Shown here one piece after another: positions 55,109 to 62,831 of a DNA stretch of 64,000 nt; the stretch's first letter is position 1, and every line of letters starts with the position of its first letter. The stretch is from Streptomyces sp. A2-16 (lineage in GTDB: Bacteria; Actinomycetota; Actinomycetes; Streptomycetales; Streptomycetaceae): NCBI RefSeq assembly GCF_018128905.1, contig NZ_CP063808.1, forward strand, positions 2,604,001-2,668,000, given 5' to 3'. A model generated the notes under the pieces. The model made no database searches and was not told the origin of the DNA. It saw only the letters and a list, made by a program, of their open reading frames with translations. The translations under genes and the position numbers were made by a program.

Positions 55109-55930
55109 TCAGTCGATCTCCCCCGGGTCGGCGGACGGGGTCCGGCCGGCCTGGACGTCCTTCAGGCGGGGCGTGCCCAGCTTCACCGCCTGTTCGGTGC
55201 TGTCCCTGTCGGCCCCGTCGAGGCCGCCGTTGGTGACGGTGATCGCGTCCGTGCCGACCCGCACGGCCGCGACATCGAGGGTGAGGGTGGTGGGAGCTCC
55301 GCCCGAGGTGCCCTGGACCGTGACCCGCAGCCCCTGTCGGGCATCGCCCTCCGCGGGCAGGGAGAACCCGGTCACCTGGACCGTGCGCGCGGCGCCGGAG
55401 CTGTCCTTGGCCGTGAACTGGTCGCACTTGACCGGCAGACTCCCCAGCCAGTCGAACGACGAGTCGAGCCCGGCCTTGTCGTAGGCGGCGACCTGGTACA
55501 GCAGCCGGGACTCGCCCTCCTGGAAGCCGGTGAGCGCGGACGCCCCGGACGGCTTGCCCAGCAGGTCCTCGGAGTAGAGCCGGTCGAGAAGCTTCTGGCA
55601 GTCGGCCGCGTCCGCCTTGCCGGTGAGGAAGTCGGCCACGTCCACCTTGCCGACCAGCAGGCTGTCGCGCCAGTCGGCCGCGTTCTTCACCTGCGTCCAG
55701 TCGTCCTCCAGGTCCGCCTCGGTCACCAGCGCGGCCCGCGCCCCGGCCTCGGTGAGCGGGGCCGGGGACTCCTGCGCGAGGGGCGAGGACGAGATCTCCG
55801 AGGTGTCCGCGCGCGCCGGGCCGCTGTCGTCGCCGTCCGAACACGCGGCGGTCGTCAGCAGGACTCCGGCTGCCAGCGCCGGGGCGAGAACACGCAGGGG
55901 ACGGGACGGACGGGACGGACGGTGGGTCAT
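55109..55930 (-). CDS. Putative lipoprotein
   Basis: A 273-residue secreted protein with a lipoprotein signal: a hydrophobic stretch (APALAAGVLLTTAAC) ending in the lipobox LTTAACSD at residue about 32. The body is rich in Thr/Ala/Asp, with a folded part from about 60-270 (LEDDWTQVKNAADW and DTDAITVTNGG-like segments) that I cannot assign. It is membrane-anchored outside the cell. The ATG at 55930 has GGAG upstream; an in-frame ATG 14 codons earlier lacks that. It is divergent from the region leading to rsgA. Confidence 0.8.
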   Translation of the reverse strand: MTHRPSRPSRPLRVLAPALAAGVLLTTAACSDGDDSGPARADTSEISSSPLAQESPAPLTEAGARAALVTEADLEDDWTQVKNAADWRDSLLVGKVDVADFLTGKADAADCQKLLDRLYSEDLLGKPSGASALTGFQEGESRLLYQVAAYDKAGLDSSFDWLGSLPVKCDQFTAKDSSGAARTVQVTGFSLPAEGDARQGLRVTVQGTSGGAPTTLTLDVAAVRVGTDAITVTNGGLDGADRDSTEQAVKLGTPRLKDVQAGRTPSADPGEID

Positions 55931-56155
55931 CACGAGCGCTCCTGGAGGTGGGGGTCGCTTCCCATGCCACAACCGCTCCTCCCGTACGACCAGCGCACCG
56001 GGCTGTTCGAGTGAGGCGGGAGACCCGGGCCTCCCGCGACGGGCCCCGGAAATACGGTGGCGCCCCCGATGCCGGTGCCTCTAAGGTGGGACCGCTTCGC
56101 ACGGCGGCTCATGGCTGCCGTGCCCCACGAGTGAGGACGAGGGAGGTGTCGACCG

Positions 56156-56224
56156 ATGGCTGTCTTTGCGACGAGCGCTGCCCGCATCCAGATCATCAAG
56201 TCCACCTCCGTGGCCGTCGGCTGA
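56156..56224 (+). CDS. Possible 22-residue leader peptide before rsgA
   Basis: A short frame (ATG 56156 to TGA 56222-56224) with GGGAGG about 11 bases upstream encodes AVFATSAARIQIIKSTSVAV with few polar residues. It lies between the lipoprotein gene and rsgA. I include it at low confidence because short frames of this size arise by chance; its position just ahead of the ACCCTT/AAGGGT hairpin is the only support. Confidence 0.25.
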   Translation: MAVFATSAARIQIIKSTSVAVG

Positions 56225-56247
56225 CACCAACTCCTCGTGCCGGGGCC

Positions 56248-56262
56248 ACCCTTGTGAAGGGT
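56248..56262 (+). promoter_or_regulatory. Small hairpin overlapping the rsgA ribosome binding site
   Basis: ACCCTT-GTG-AAGGGT forms a six-base-pair stem-loop whose right arm contains the AAGGG that should bind the ribosome for rsgA. Pairing would hide that site, so rsgA translation could be controlled. Confidence 0.35.
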
Positions 56263-56267
56263 CTCCC

Positions 56268-57380
56268 TTGACTTCCAGCTCGACTTCCAGCTCCACTTCT
56301 CATGTTTTCTCCGCTCTCGCTCCCTACGGCTGGGACGAGGCATGGGCGGACGCGTTCGCCCCCTACGAGCCCGAGGGGCTGCTGCCCGGACGGGTGGTCC
56401 GGGTCGACCGCGGGCAGTGCGACATCGTCACCGCCGACGGGATGCTGCGGGCCGACACCGCCTTCGTCACCCCGCACGACCCGATGCGGGTCCTGTGCAC
56501 CGGCGACTGGGCCGTCGTCGAACCCGGGGGCAACCCGCGCTACGTACGGACGTATCTGCCACGCCGTACCGCCTTCGTGCGCTCCACCTCCTCCAAGAGG
56601 TCCGAGGGGCAGATCCTCGCGGCCAACGTCGACCACGCGATCGTCGCCGTGTCGCTGGCCGTCGAACTCGACCTCGGCCGCATCGAACGGTTCCTGGCCC
56701 TGGCCTGGGAGTCCGGCGCCCAGCCGGTCGTCGTCCTCACCAAGGCCGACCTCGTGCCGGACGCGGTGACCCTCTCGCATCTCGTGCAGGACGTGGAGAC
56801 GACGGCACCGGGAGTTCCGGTGCTGACCGTCAGCGCCCTGGACGGTGACGGCCTCGACGTGCTCGTCGCGGTCGTCTCCAGTGGCACGACCGTGCTGCTC
56901 GGACAGTCCGGTGCCGGGAAGTCCACCCTGGCGAACGCGCTCGTCGGCGAGGACACGATGACCGTGCAGGCCACGCGGGACGCGGACGGGAAGGGGCGCC
57001 ACACCACCACCACCCGCAACCTCCTCGCAATGCCCGGCGGCGGCGTCCTGATCGACACGCCCGGCCTCAGGGGCGTGGGCCTGTGGGACGCCGAGACCGG
57101 TGTCGGACAGGTCTTCTCCGAGATCGAGGAACTGGCGCAGCAGTGCCGCTTCCACGACTGCGGGCACGAGAGCGAGCCGGGGTGCGCGGTCCTGGCCGCG
57201 ATCGACTCCGGTGAGCTGCCCGAGCGGCGGCTGGAGAGCTACCGGAAGCTGATCCGGGAGAACCAGCGGATCGTGGCGAAGACGGATGCGAGGCTCCGTT
57301 CGGAGATTCGGAAGGAGTGGAAGAAGCGGGGGGCGCAGGGCAAGGCGGCGATGGAGGCGAAGCGGGGGCGCTGGGCGTAG
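56268..57380 (+). CDS. rsgA: Ribosome small subunit-dependent GTPase A
   Basis: A protein of about 370 residues with the circularly permuted GTPase order of RsgA/YjeQ: an OB fold (GRVVRVDRGQCDIVTADG), then G4 VLTKADLV (about 165), the G1 P-loop GQSGAGKST (about 215), G3 DTPGLRG (about 265), and a C-terminal zinc finger with CRFHDCGHESEPGC. It acts in late assembly of the 30S ribosomal subunit. I start it at the TTG at 56268, six bases after an AAGGG; the N-terminal Ser/Thr stretch (TSSSTSSSTSHVFSALAPYG) runs into the OB fold. Confidence 0.92.
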   Translation: MTSSSTSSSTSHVFSALAPYGWDEAWADAFAPYEPEGLLPGRVVRVDRGQCDIVTADGMLRADTAFVTPHDPMRVLCTGDWAVVEPGGNPRYVRTYLPRRTAFVRSTSSKRSEGQILAANVDHAIVAVSLAVELDLGRIERFLALAWESGAQPVVVLTKADLVPDAVTLSHLVQDVETTAPGVPVLTVSALDGDGLDVLVAVVSSGTTVLLGQSGAGKSTLANALVGEDTMTVQATRDADGKGRHTTTTRNLLAMPGGGVLIDTPGLRGVGLWDAETGVGQVFSEIEELAQQCRFHDCGHESEPGCAVLAAIDSGELPERRLESYRKLIRENQRIVAKTDARLRSEIRKEWKKRGAQGKAAMEAKRGRWA

Positions 57381-57414
57381 CCGGTCGTTCGTCGGGTGCG
57401 GCTGGGTGGGGGCT

Positions 57415-57502
57415 GGTCGCGCAGTTCCCCGCGCCCCCAGGTGGGTTACGGCTGGGCGTGGCCGGACTGCACCCACTCAGGGGCGCGGGGAACTGCGCGA
57501 CC
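57415..57502. repeat. Long perfect inverted repeat, dispersed Streptomyces-type
   Basis: A 23 bp arm at 57415-57437 is the exact reverse complement of 57480-57502; in the loop GTGGGT and ACCCAC can extend the stem. The arm contains GGGGCGCGGGGAACTGCGCG, which recurs through many Streptomyces genomes between genes. Here it separates rsgA from the Ada-AlkA gene in the 220 bp gap 57381-57600, which holds no gene, and may end rsgA transcripts. Confidence 0.85.
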
Positions 57503-57600
57503 GGCCCCGACGGACCCGCACCCGCCCACCGGCAGAACCGATCGTCGTGTCCGTTTTCCGCCAGCCGTACCCTCCCCGGCGGCGGACACTGGAACACGTG

Positions 57601-58986
57601 ATGGACGAAGACACCAGGTACGAAGCCGTCCGCAGCCGGGACGCCCGGTTCGACGGGGAGTTCTTCTTCGCCGTCGAGACGACTGGGATCTACTGCCGGC
57701 CCAGCTGTCCCGCGGTCACCCCGAAACGCCACAACGTCCGCTTCTACGCGACGGCCGCCGCCGCGCAGGGTTCCGGTTTCCGGGCCTGCCGGCGGTGCCG
57801 TCCGGACGCGGTCCCCGGCTCCGCCGACTGGAACGTCCGGGCGGACGTGGTGGGCCGGGCGATGCGCCTGATCGGCGACGGAGTCGTCGACCGGGAGGGC
57901 GTCGCCGGGCTCGCCGGCCGCCTCGGCTACAGCACACGGCAGGTCCAGCGCCAGCTCACCGCCGAACTCGGCGCCGGACCCGTCGCCCTGGCCCGCGCAC
58001 AGCGGGCCCACACCGCACGCGTCCTGCTCCAGACCACCGGCCTGCCGGTCACGGAGATCGCGTTCGCGTCGGGCTTCGCCAGCGTGCGGCAGTTCAACGA
58101 CACGGTCCGCGAGATCTACGCCTCCACGCCCAGCGACCTGCGGGCCGCCGCCCGGACCACCCGCCGCGCGGCCACCCCCGACGCGGGCATTCCGCTACGG
58201 CTCGCCCACCGCGGCCCCTACCGCTCCGGCGCCGTCCTCGACCTGCTGGAGAGCGAGGCCGTACCCGGCGTCGAGGAGGTGAGCGGGGCACCGGGCAGGC
58301 GCACCTACCGCCGCACCCTCCGCCTCCCGCACGGCACCGGCATCGTCGCCGTCCACGAACGCCCCGGCACGACCAGGACCACCTCGGGCGCGCACCCCGG
58401 CGGCTGGCTCGACGCCCATCTGCACCTCACCGACCCCCGCGACCTGACCACCGCCGTCGGACGGCTGCGGCGGCTCTTCGACCTCGACGCCGATCCCTTC
58501 GCCGTCGACGAGCGCCTCGCCGAGGACACCCGGCTCGCCCCCCTGGTCGCCGCCCGCCCCGGCCTCCGCTCGCCCGGCGCCGCCGACCCCGAGGAGTTCG
58601 CCGTACGGACACTGGTGGGCCGCAGCGCGGCGCAACAGCTCGTCGAGCGGTACGGCAAGACCCTGGACGCGCCCTGCGGCAGCCTCACCCACCTCTTCCC
58701 CGAGCCCGCGGCCCTTTCCGGGACCACCGGACCCCTGGGCACCCTGGCCACCGCCCTGGCCGACGGCACCGTACGACTGGACCCGGGCGCCGACCGCGAC
58801 GAGGCGCAGCACGCGCTGCTCGCCCTGCCCGGCCTCGACGCCCGTACCGTCGCCGTCATCCGGGCCCGCGCCCTCGGCGACCCCGATGTCGCCCCACCGG
58901 GCCTCGACACCCCCGACATCTGGCGCCCCTGGCGCTCCTACGCCTGGCAACACCTGCGCACAGCAGGAGAGTTGGAGCAATCATGA
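57601..58986 (+). CDS. Ada-AlkA fusion: DNA alkylation repair regulator/glycosylase
   Basis: A 461-residue fusion. Residues 1-75 are the Ada zinc domain that accepts methyl groups from phosphotriesters (Cys32 and Cys36 in IYCRPSC, Cys63 and Cys66 in CRRC). Residues about 80-180 are an AraC-type helix-turn-helix (SGFASVRQFNDTVREIYAS). Residues about 190-460 are an AlkA-type 3-methyladenine DNA glycosylase (N-terminal beta domain, then a helix-hairpin-helix region ending with the catalytic aspartate in a DPDVAPPGLDTPDIWRPWRS stretch). It senses alkylation and excises alkylated bases. Its stop overlaps the ogt start (ATGA). A GTG precedes the ATG by one codon. Confidence 0.9.
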   Translation: MDEDTRYEAVRSRDARFDGEFFFAVETTGIYCRPSCPAVTPKRHNVRFYATAAAAQGSGFRACRRCRPDAVPGSADWNVRADVVGRAMRLIGDGVVDREGVAGLAGRLGYSTRQVQRQLTAELGAGPVALARAQRAHTARVLLQTTGLPVTEIAFASGFASVRQFNDTVREIYASTPSDLRAAARTTRRAATPDAGIPLRLAHRGPYRSGAVLDLLESEAVPGVEEVSGAPGRRTYRRTLRLPHGTGIVAVHERPGTTRTTSGAHPGGWLDAHLHLTDPRDLTTAVGRLRRLFDLDADPFAVDERLAEDTRLAPLVAARPGLRSPGAADPEEFAVRTLVGRSAAQQLVERYGKTLDAPCGSLTHLFPEPAALSGTTGPLGTLATALADGTVRLDPGADRDEAQHALLALPGLDARTVAVIRARALGDPDVAPPGLDTPDIWRPWRSYAWQHLRTAGELEQS

Positions 58987-59465
58987 CCACCCGCTGGACC
59001 CACCTCGACAGCCCCGTCGGGACCCTGCTCCTCACCGCCGACGAGACCGGCGCGCTGACCTCGCTGTCCGTCCCCGGGCAGAAGAACGGCCGTACCGTGC
59101 AGGAGGGTTGGGTCCACGACCCGGCCCCCTTCGGGGACGCCCGGGAGCAGCTCGCCGCCTACTTCGCCGGTGAACTCAAGGAGTTCCAGCTGAAGTTGTG
59201 CCCCGAGGGCACCGAGTTCCGGACCCGCGTCTGGGACGCCCTCGACGACGTCCCGTACGGCGCGACCACGACGTACGGCGAGATCGCCGCCCGCGTCGGA
59301 GCCTCCCGTGTCGCCGTCCGCGCCGTGGGCGGGGCGATCGGCGCGAACCCCCTGCTGATCCTCCGCCCGTGCCACCGCGTGATCGGCGCGAACGGCTCCC
59401 TCACCGGGTACGCGGGCGGGCTGGAGCGCAAGACGGCCCTGCTCACCCTGGAGGGCAGCCTCTAG
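58983..59465 (+). CDS. ogt: Methylated-DNA--protein-cysteine methyltransferase
   Basis: A 160-residue O6-alkylguanine-DNA alkyltransferase. The helix-turn-helix-like arginine-finger region is ASRVAVRAVGGAIGANP, and the active site is Cys130 in LRPCHRVIG. It takes the alkyl group from O6-methylguanine onto that cysteine and is not regenerated. It overlaps the Ada-AlkA gene by four bases, so the two form an adaptive-response operon. Its 3' end overlaps the next gene's tail by four bases. Confidence 0.93.
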   Translation: MTTRWTHLDSPVGTLLLTADETGALTSLSVPGQKNGRTVQEGWVHDPAPFGDAREQLAAYFAGELKEFQLKLCPEGTEFRTRVWDALDDVPYGATTTYGEIAARVGASRVAVRAVGGAIGANPLLILRPCHRVIGANGSLTGYAGGLERKTALLTLEGSL

Positions 59466-59833
59466 GACTCCTCCAGCCCCCAGCTGTGGATCCGCCGCGG
59501 ATGGATGCGGATCAGCTCCTCGCTGAAGTGCGGGCCCAATTCGTGCGGGCCCGTGAGGAGTTCGGCCTCCCCGCGGATGTCGATGCCACGTACCCGCCAC
59601 GGTTTCAGGCTGGCGATGTCGTCGACGACCAGCGCGACCTTCGGGTTCGTCCGGAGGTTGCGCCATTTCTTGGTGCGGCCCATCGCGTGGCCGCCGATCA
59701 GGATGGTGCCGTCGTCCTGCGGGAAGAAGCCGACCGGGTTCGCCTGCGGCTGTCCGTGCGGATCGACGGTGGCGAGCCGCCCCAGCCGCTGGGACCTCAG
59801 ATACGCGCGCTCGGCCTCACTGAATTCGGTCAT
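59462..59833 (-). CDS. PPOX-class F420/FMN-dependent small enzyme
   Basis: A 123-residue split-barrel protein: RLGRLATVDPHGQPQANPVG (29-48), TILIGGHAMGRTKKWRNL and ALVVDDIASLKPWRVRGIDI. This is the F420-dependent PPOX class common in actinobacteria, which reduces small unsaturated compounds or biliverdin; the substrate here is unknown. It is convergent with ogt (four-base overlap). The start at 59833 (MTEFSEAERAYLRSQRLG) is the first methionine of the conserved part. Confidence 0.88.
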   Translation of the reverse strand: MTEFSEAERAYLRSQRLGRLATVDPHGQPQANPVGFFPQDDGTILIGGHAMGRTKKWRNLRTNPKVALVVDDIASLKPWRVRGIDIRGEAELLTGPHELGPHFSEELIRIHPRRIHSWGLEES

Positions 59834-59921
59834 GGCAGCCACCCAAACACGCCCACGCCGCCCGCACATCGGAATACCGGCCGAGGACCGACCGGGGACC
59901 GACCGGGGCTGCCCTCCTGGG

Positions 59922-60404
59922 TCAGCCCCACAGCACCGCCCCCAGCCACGCCCCCATGATCAGCAGGCAGGTGAACAGCTCCGCCAGCACGCTGGAGCCG
60001 CCCGAGTGCATCGCCGTGCGCAGGGCGGCCCTCGCCTCGCCGTGGCGGCCCAGGCGAAGGCGTTCCGAGAGGTAGATGCCGCCGATGAAACCGGGGATCG
60101 CGCCGAGCACGGGGATCAGGAAGAACCCGAGAAACGCGCCCACCCCGGCGTACACCCCCATGCGCGGGGTGGCCCCGCTCGCCCGCAGCCGGCGTGGGGG
60201 CAGCGCCCAGCGCACCACCTGGGAGAGGAGCAAGGCGGCGGTGGCGGCCACGAGCACCCCCCACGCGACCGGCTGCGGATCCTTCAGCGCCCACCACAGC
60301 ACCGCGGCCCACACCAGCCACGAGCCCGGCACACCGGGCACCAGAACCCCGACCAGGCCGAACAGCATGACCAGGCCGACCAGCAGGAGGTCCCACACTC
60401 CCAT
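59922..60404 (-). CDS. DUF456 membrane protein
   Basis: A 160-residue membrane protein with about four hydrophobic segments and the repeated glycine-rich hairpins of DUF456 (LVGVLVPGVPGSWLVWAAVL and LIPVLGAIPGFIGGIYLSER). Its role is unknown, though such repeats resemble small integral membrane chaperone or transport-like proteins. It has no obvious partner; it is divergent from the PP2C-like gene, with 240 bp between. Confidence 0.88.
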   Translation of the reverse strand: MGVWDLLLVGLVMLFGLVGVLVPGVPGSWLVWAAVLWWALKDPQPVAWGVLVAATAALLLSQVVRWALPPRRLRASGATPRMGVYAGVGAFLGFFLIPVLGAIPGFIGGIYLSERLRLGRHGEARAALRTAMHSGGSSVLAELFTCLLIMGAWLGAVLWG

Positions 60405-60438
60405 TCGTCCAGGGTGCCGGACGGTGAAAGGAACCGCA

Positions 60439-60452
60439 GATCAGCCCTGATC
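60439..60452. promoter_or_regulatory. GATCAG-CC-CTGATC palindrome
   Basis: A perfect 6-2-6 palindrome in the 240 bp divergent gap between the DUF456 and PP2C-like genes, 35 bp from the DUF456 start. The rest of the gap shows no gene. Confidence 0.35.
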
Positions 60453-60644
60453 GGTCAGGGAATGCGGGAGGCGGCTGGAGCGCACCCGGTCCGAAGCCGT
60501 CGCAGGACACGGCCCGGCGTCGGCAAACCTCATGGGCCACACCTGTTCGACAGCTCACTCGCCACGCCGTTCGACGCGCCCGGTCGGGCCTGATTTTCCG
60601 GATGCCCCGTTTTCATACGGCCCGTGCGGTGGACAATTGGGGGC

Positions 60645-62777
60645 ATGAGCCAGCAGGGGGGAAAGCCCACCGGTCACGAGGACGACTGGTGGGGGCAGCT
60701 GTACGACTCCACCGACGACACGGGCCCCACCCGGGCCCCGGACACCCTGGACGACCGCTTCGCCTCCGCGGCGGGGACGGTGCGGCACGGCGCCGACGGC
60801 GCCGGAGACCAGGACACCGGGTGGGCGAGCGCCGGCCGTGCGGGTGCCGGGTCCCGTGCGGGCGAAACAGCGGGGCCGTCCGCCTCGGCCGAGGACAGCG
60901 GGCGCCGGGGGGTCGTGGACGAGCAAGGGATCCGGCCCGGTACCGGGGTTCCCGCGCCGCGGACAGGCGTCTCCGACGCTCCGGCTTCCGCACCGGGCGG
61001 GCACCGGGCCCCGTGGGAACCGCCCCCCGACACACCCGCGTCCTTCCCGCCCGGCCCCAAGCCATCAGGCTTCGTCGAGCGCGCCCCCGACGACCGCCCC
61101 TCCTCGCCACCCGGTGGGCGTGCGTCCACGGAGACGCCTCCGGCCACGACCGTCCCTGCCTCGCGCATGCCGGCCGAGCCCCCAAGGCCGCCGACCGCAC
61201 CACCCCCGACCCCGTCCACACCACCCCGCCCGACGGCACCGCCCCCGCCACCGCAGGATGCCGAGCGGGTCGGCTCGTCCAGCCGTGAGGGTGGCCCGGT
61301 CGGCGACGGGTCGCGGGAGGGCGATTCGGGGGAAAGCGCCGCCGTCGACCCCAGGGATACCGTCGGCCGTGTCGGGGACGCGCACAGCGCCGACCGCGCC
61401 GAGAGTCTCCCAGGGGCGTCGGGCGGAGACGGAGCCGGTACACGTCGTACCGAAGGGGACTGGTGGGCCGCCGCACCCGCACCCGCACCCGCACCCGCAC
61501 CTGTGTCCGGACCCGCACCCGCACCCGCACCTGCGTCCGGACCCGCACCCGCCTCCGCACCTGCGTCCGGACCCGCACCCGGCACCGGTCCCAGCTCCGA
61601 CTCCGACCCCGACCCCGGCCCTGAAATTCCTGAAGCCGCACCACCCCACCCCGTCGGCCCCCCATCCACCCAGCCCAACCCCGCACCCGAACCCCCCGCA
61701 CATGCCCCGGACCGCGACCCCCGTCAGGAGCAGCGGCCCGGCGACTCCTCCACTCCCGCGCCGCAGGCACTCCGCACGGCTACCCGAGTGGACCTGCCCA
61801 CCCTGCCTCCCGCCCCCGTCGGATTCGTCGGCTCCGGGCCGCCCACCTACGACGCCGAACCCACCGCCCTCCCGCCGGCCGACCCAGACGAGCTCGACGA
61901 CCTGGTCGCGGACACCGTGCTGGACGGGGCCAGGTACGGGGCCTGCACGCTGCGCGCGGTGTCCGTGCGCGGGGACTCGGCCAGGTTCCGGGGCGAGCCC
62001 CGGCGGGACTCCCTGCTCACCGCCCGTTTCGGCACCGGCGACCAGGCGCTGGTCCTCGTCGCCATGGCCACCGGCGCCCGCGCCACCCCCGGTGCCCACC
62101 GCGCCGCCGCCGAGGCGTGTCACTGGATCGGCCGGGCCGTGGGACGCAGCCATGCCCGGCTCGCGCAGGACATCGGCGCCGCCCGCAGGGGCGACCTCAA
62201 GTCGGGGCTGCACCGGCTCACCGACCGCAGTCTCGGCAAGCTCCGCGCCAGCGCCGTGGAGCAGGGCATCGACCCGGAGGAGTACGCCGCCACCCTGCGC
62301 TGTCTCCTCCTGCCCGCCGACCCCGACTGCCGTATTCGGGTCTTCTTCGGCGTCGGCGCGGGCGGTCTCTTCCGCCTGCGGGACGGCGAGTGGCACGACA
62401 TCGAACCCCGGATCACCGACACCATCGGTGAACCGGTCGTCGGGTTCGGCTCACTGCCCTCCGAGACGCCCGACGGCGACCGCCTCACCATGGATCTGGG
62501 CATCCCCACACCCCCGAGCCCCTACGAGCCCGCCCCCGAGCCGCCTCGCGAAGCCTTCCGTTTCCGTGCCTCCGTCGCCCGGCCGGGTGACACCCTCCTG
62601 ATGTGCACCGGCGGCCTCGCCGATCCCCTGCGCGGCGAGCCCGAACTGTGCGAGTACCTCACGGGAAGGTGGTCGGGCCCCACCCCGCCCGGTCTCGCCG
62701 CGTTCTTCGCCGACTCCCAAGTCAGGGTCAAGGGATATGCCGACGACCGTACGGCTGCCGGTGTTTGGGAGGCGTGA
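60645..62777 (+). CDS. Degenerate PP2C-like phosphatase with long proline-rich N-terminus
   Basis: A 710-residue protein. The first 420 residues are disordered Pro/Ala/Ser-rich sequence, including a 30 bp tandem repeat that gives a SGPAPAPAPA-like peptide unit (61501-61580). Residues about 430-705 have the PP2C (PPM) topology: RRDSLLTARFGTGDQALVLV at the first strand, LLMCTGGLADPLRG at the fourth motif and a final DDRT. Two metal-binding positions appear lost: the usual ADGMGG reads ATGARA, and the usual SDGL reads TGGL. It may therefore be a pseudophosphatase. It has no signal peptide or membrane segment, so it is cytoplasmic. The ATG at 60645 is well placed. Confidence 0.8.
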   Translation: MSQQGGKPTGHEDDWWGQLYDSTDDTGPTRAPDTLDDRFASAAGTVRHGADGAGDQDTGWASAGRAGAGSRAGETAGPSASAEDSGRRGVVDEQGIRPGTGVPAPRTGVSDAPASAPGGHRAPWEPPPDTPASFPPGPKPSGFVERAPDDRPSSPPGGRASTETPPATTVPASRMPAEPPRPPTAPPPTPSTPPRPTAPPPPPQDAERVGSSSREGGPVGDGSREGDSGESAAVDPRDTVGRVGDAHSADRAESLPGASGGDGAGTRRTEGDWWAAAPAPAPAPAPVSGPAPAPAPASGPAPASAPASGPAPGTGPSSDSDPDPGPEIPEAAPPHPVGPPSTQPNPAPEPPAHAPDRDPRQEQRPGDSSTPAPQALRTATRVDLPTLPPAPVGFVGSGPPTYDAEPTALPPADPDELDDLVADTVLDGARYGACTLRAVSVRGDSARFRGEPRRDSLLTARFGTGDQALVLVAMATGARATPGAHRAAAEACHWIGRAVGRSHARLAQDIGAARRGDLKSGLHRLTDRSLGKLRASAVEQGIDPEEYAATLRCLLLPADPDCRIRVFFGVGAGGLFRLRDGEWHDIEPRITDTIGEPVVGFGSLPSETPDGDRLTMDLGIPTPPSPYEPAPEPPREAFRFRASVARPGDTLLMCTGGLADPLRGEPELCEYLTGRWSGPTPPGLAAFFADSQVRVKGYADDRTAAGVWEA
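61501..61580 (+). repeat. 30 bp tandem repeat inside the PP2C-like gene
   Basis: Units at 61501-61530 and 61531-61560 (two bases different) plus 20 bases of a third (61561-61580) encode a 10-residue Ser-Gly-Pro-Ala unit in the linker. The repeat length is a multiple of three, so copy number can vary without a frameshift. Confidence 0.85.
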
Positions 62778-62831
62778 TCGCGGCCATTGTGGATTGATGG
62801 ACCCAAGGAGACCGAAGGGGTGCATGGAGCC

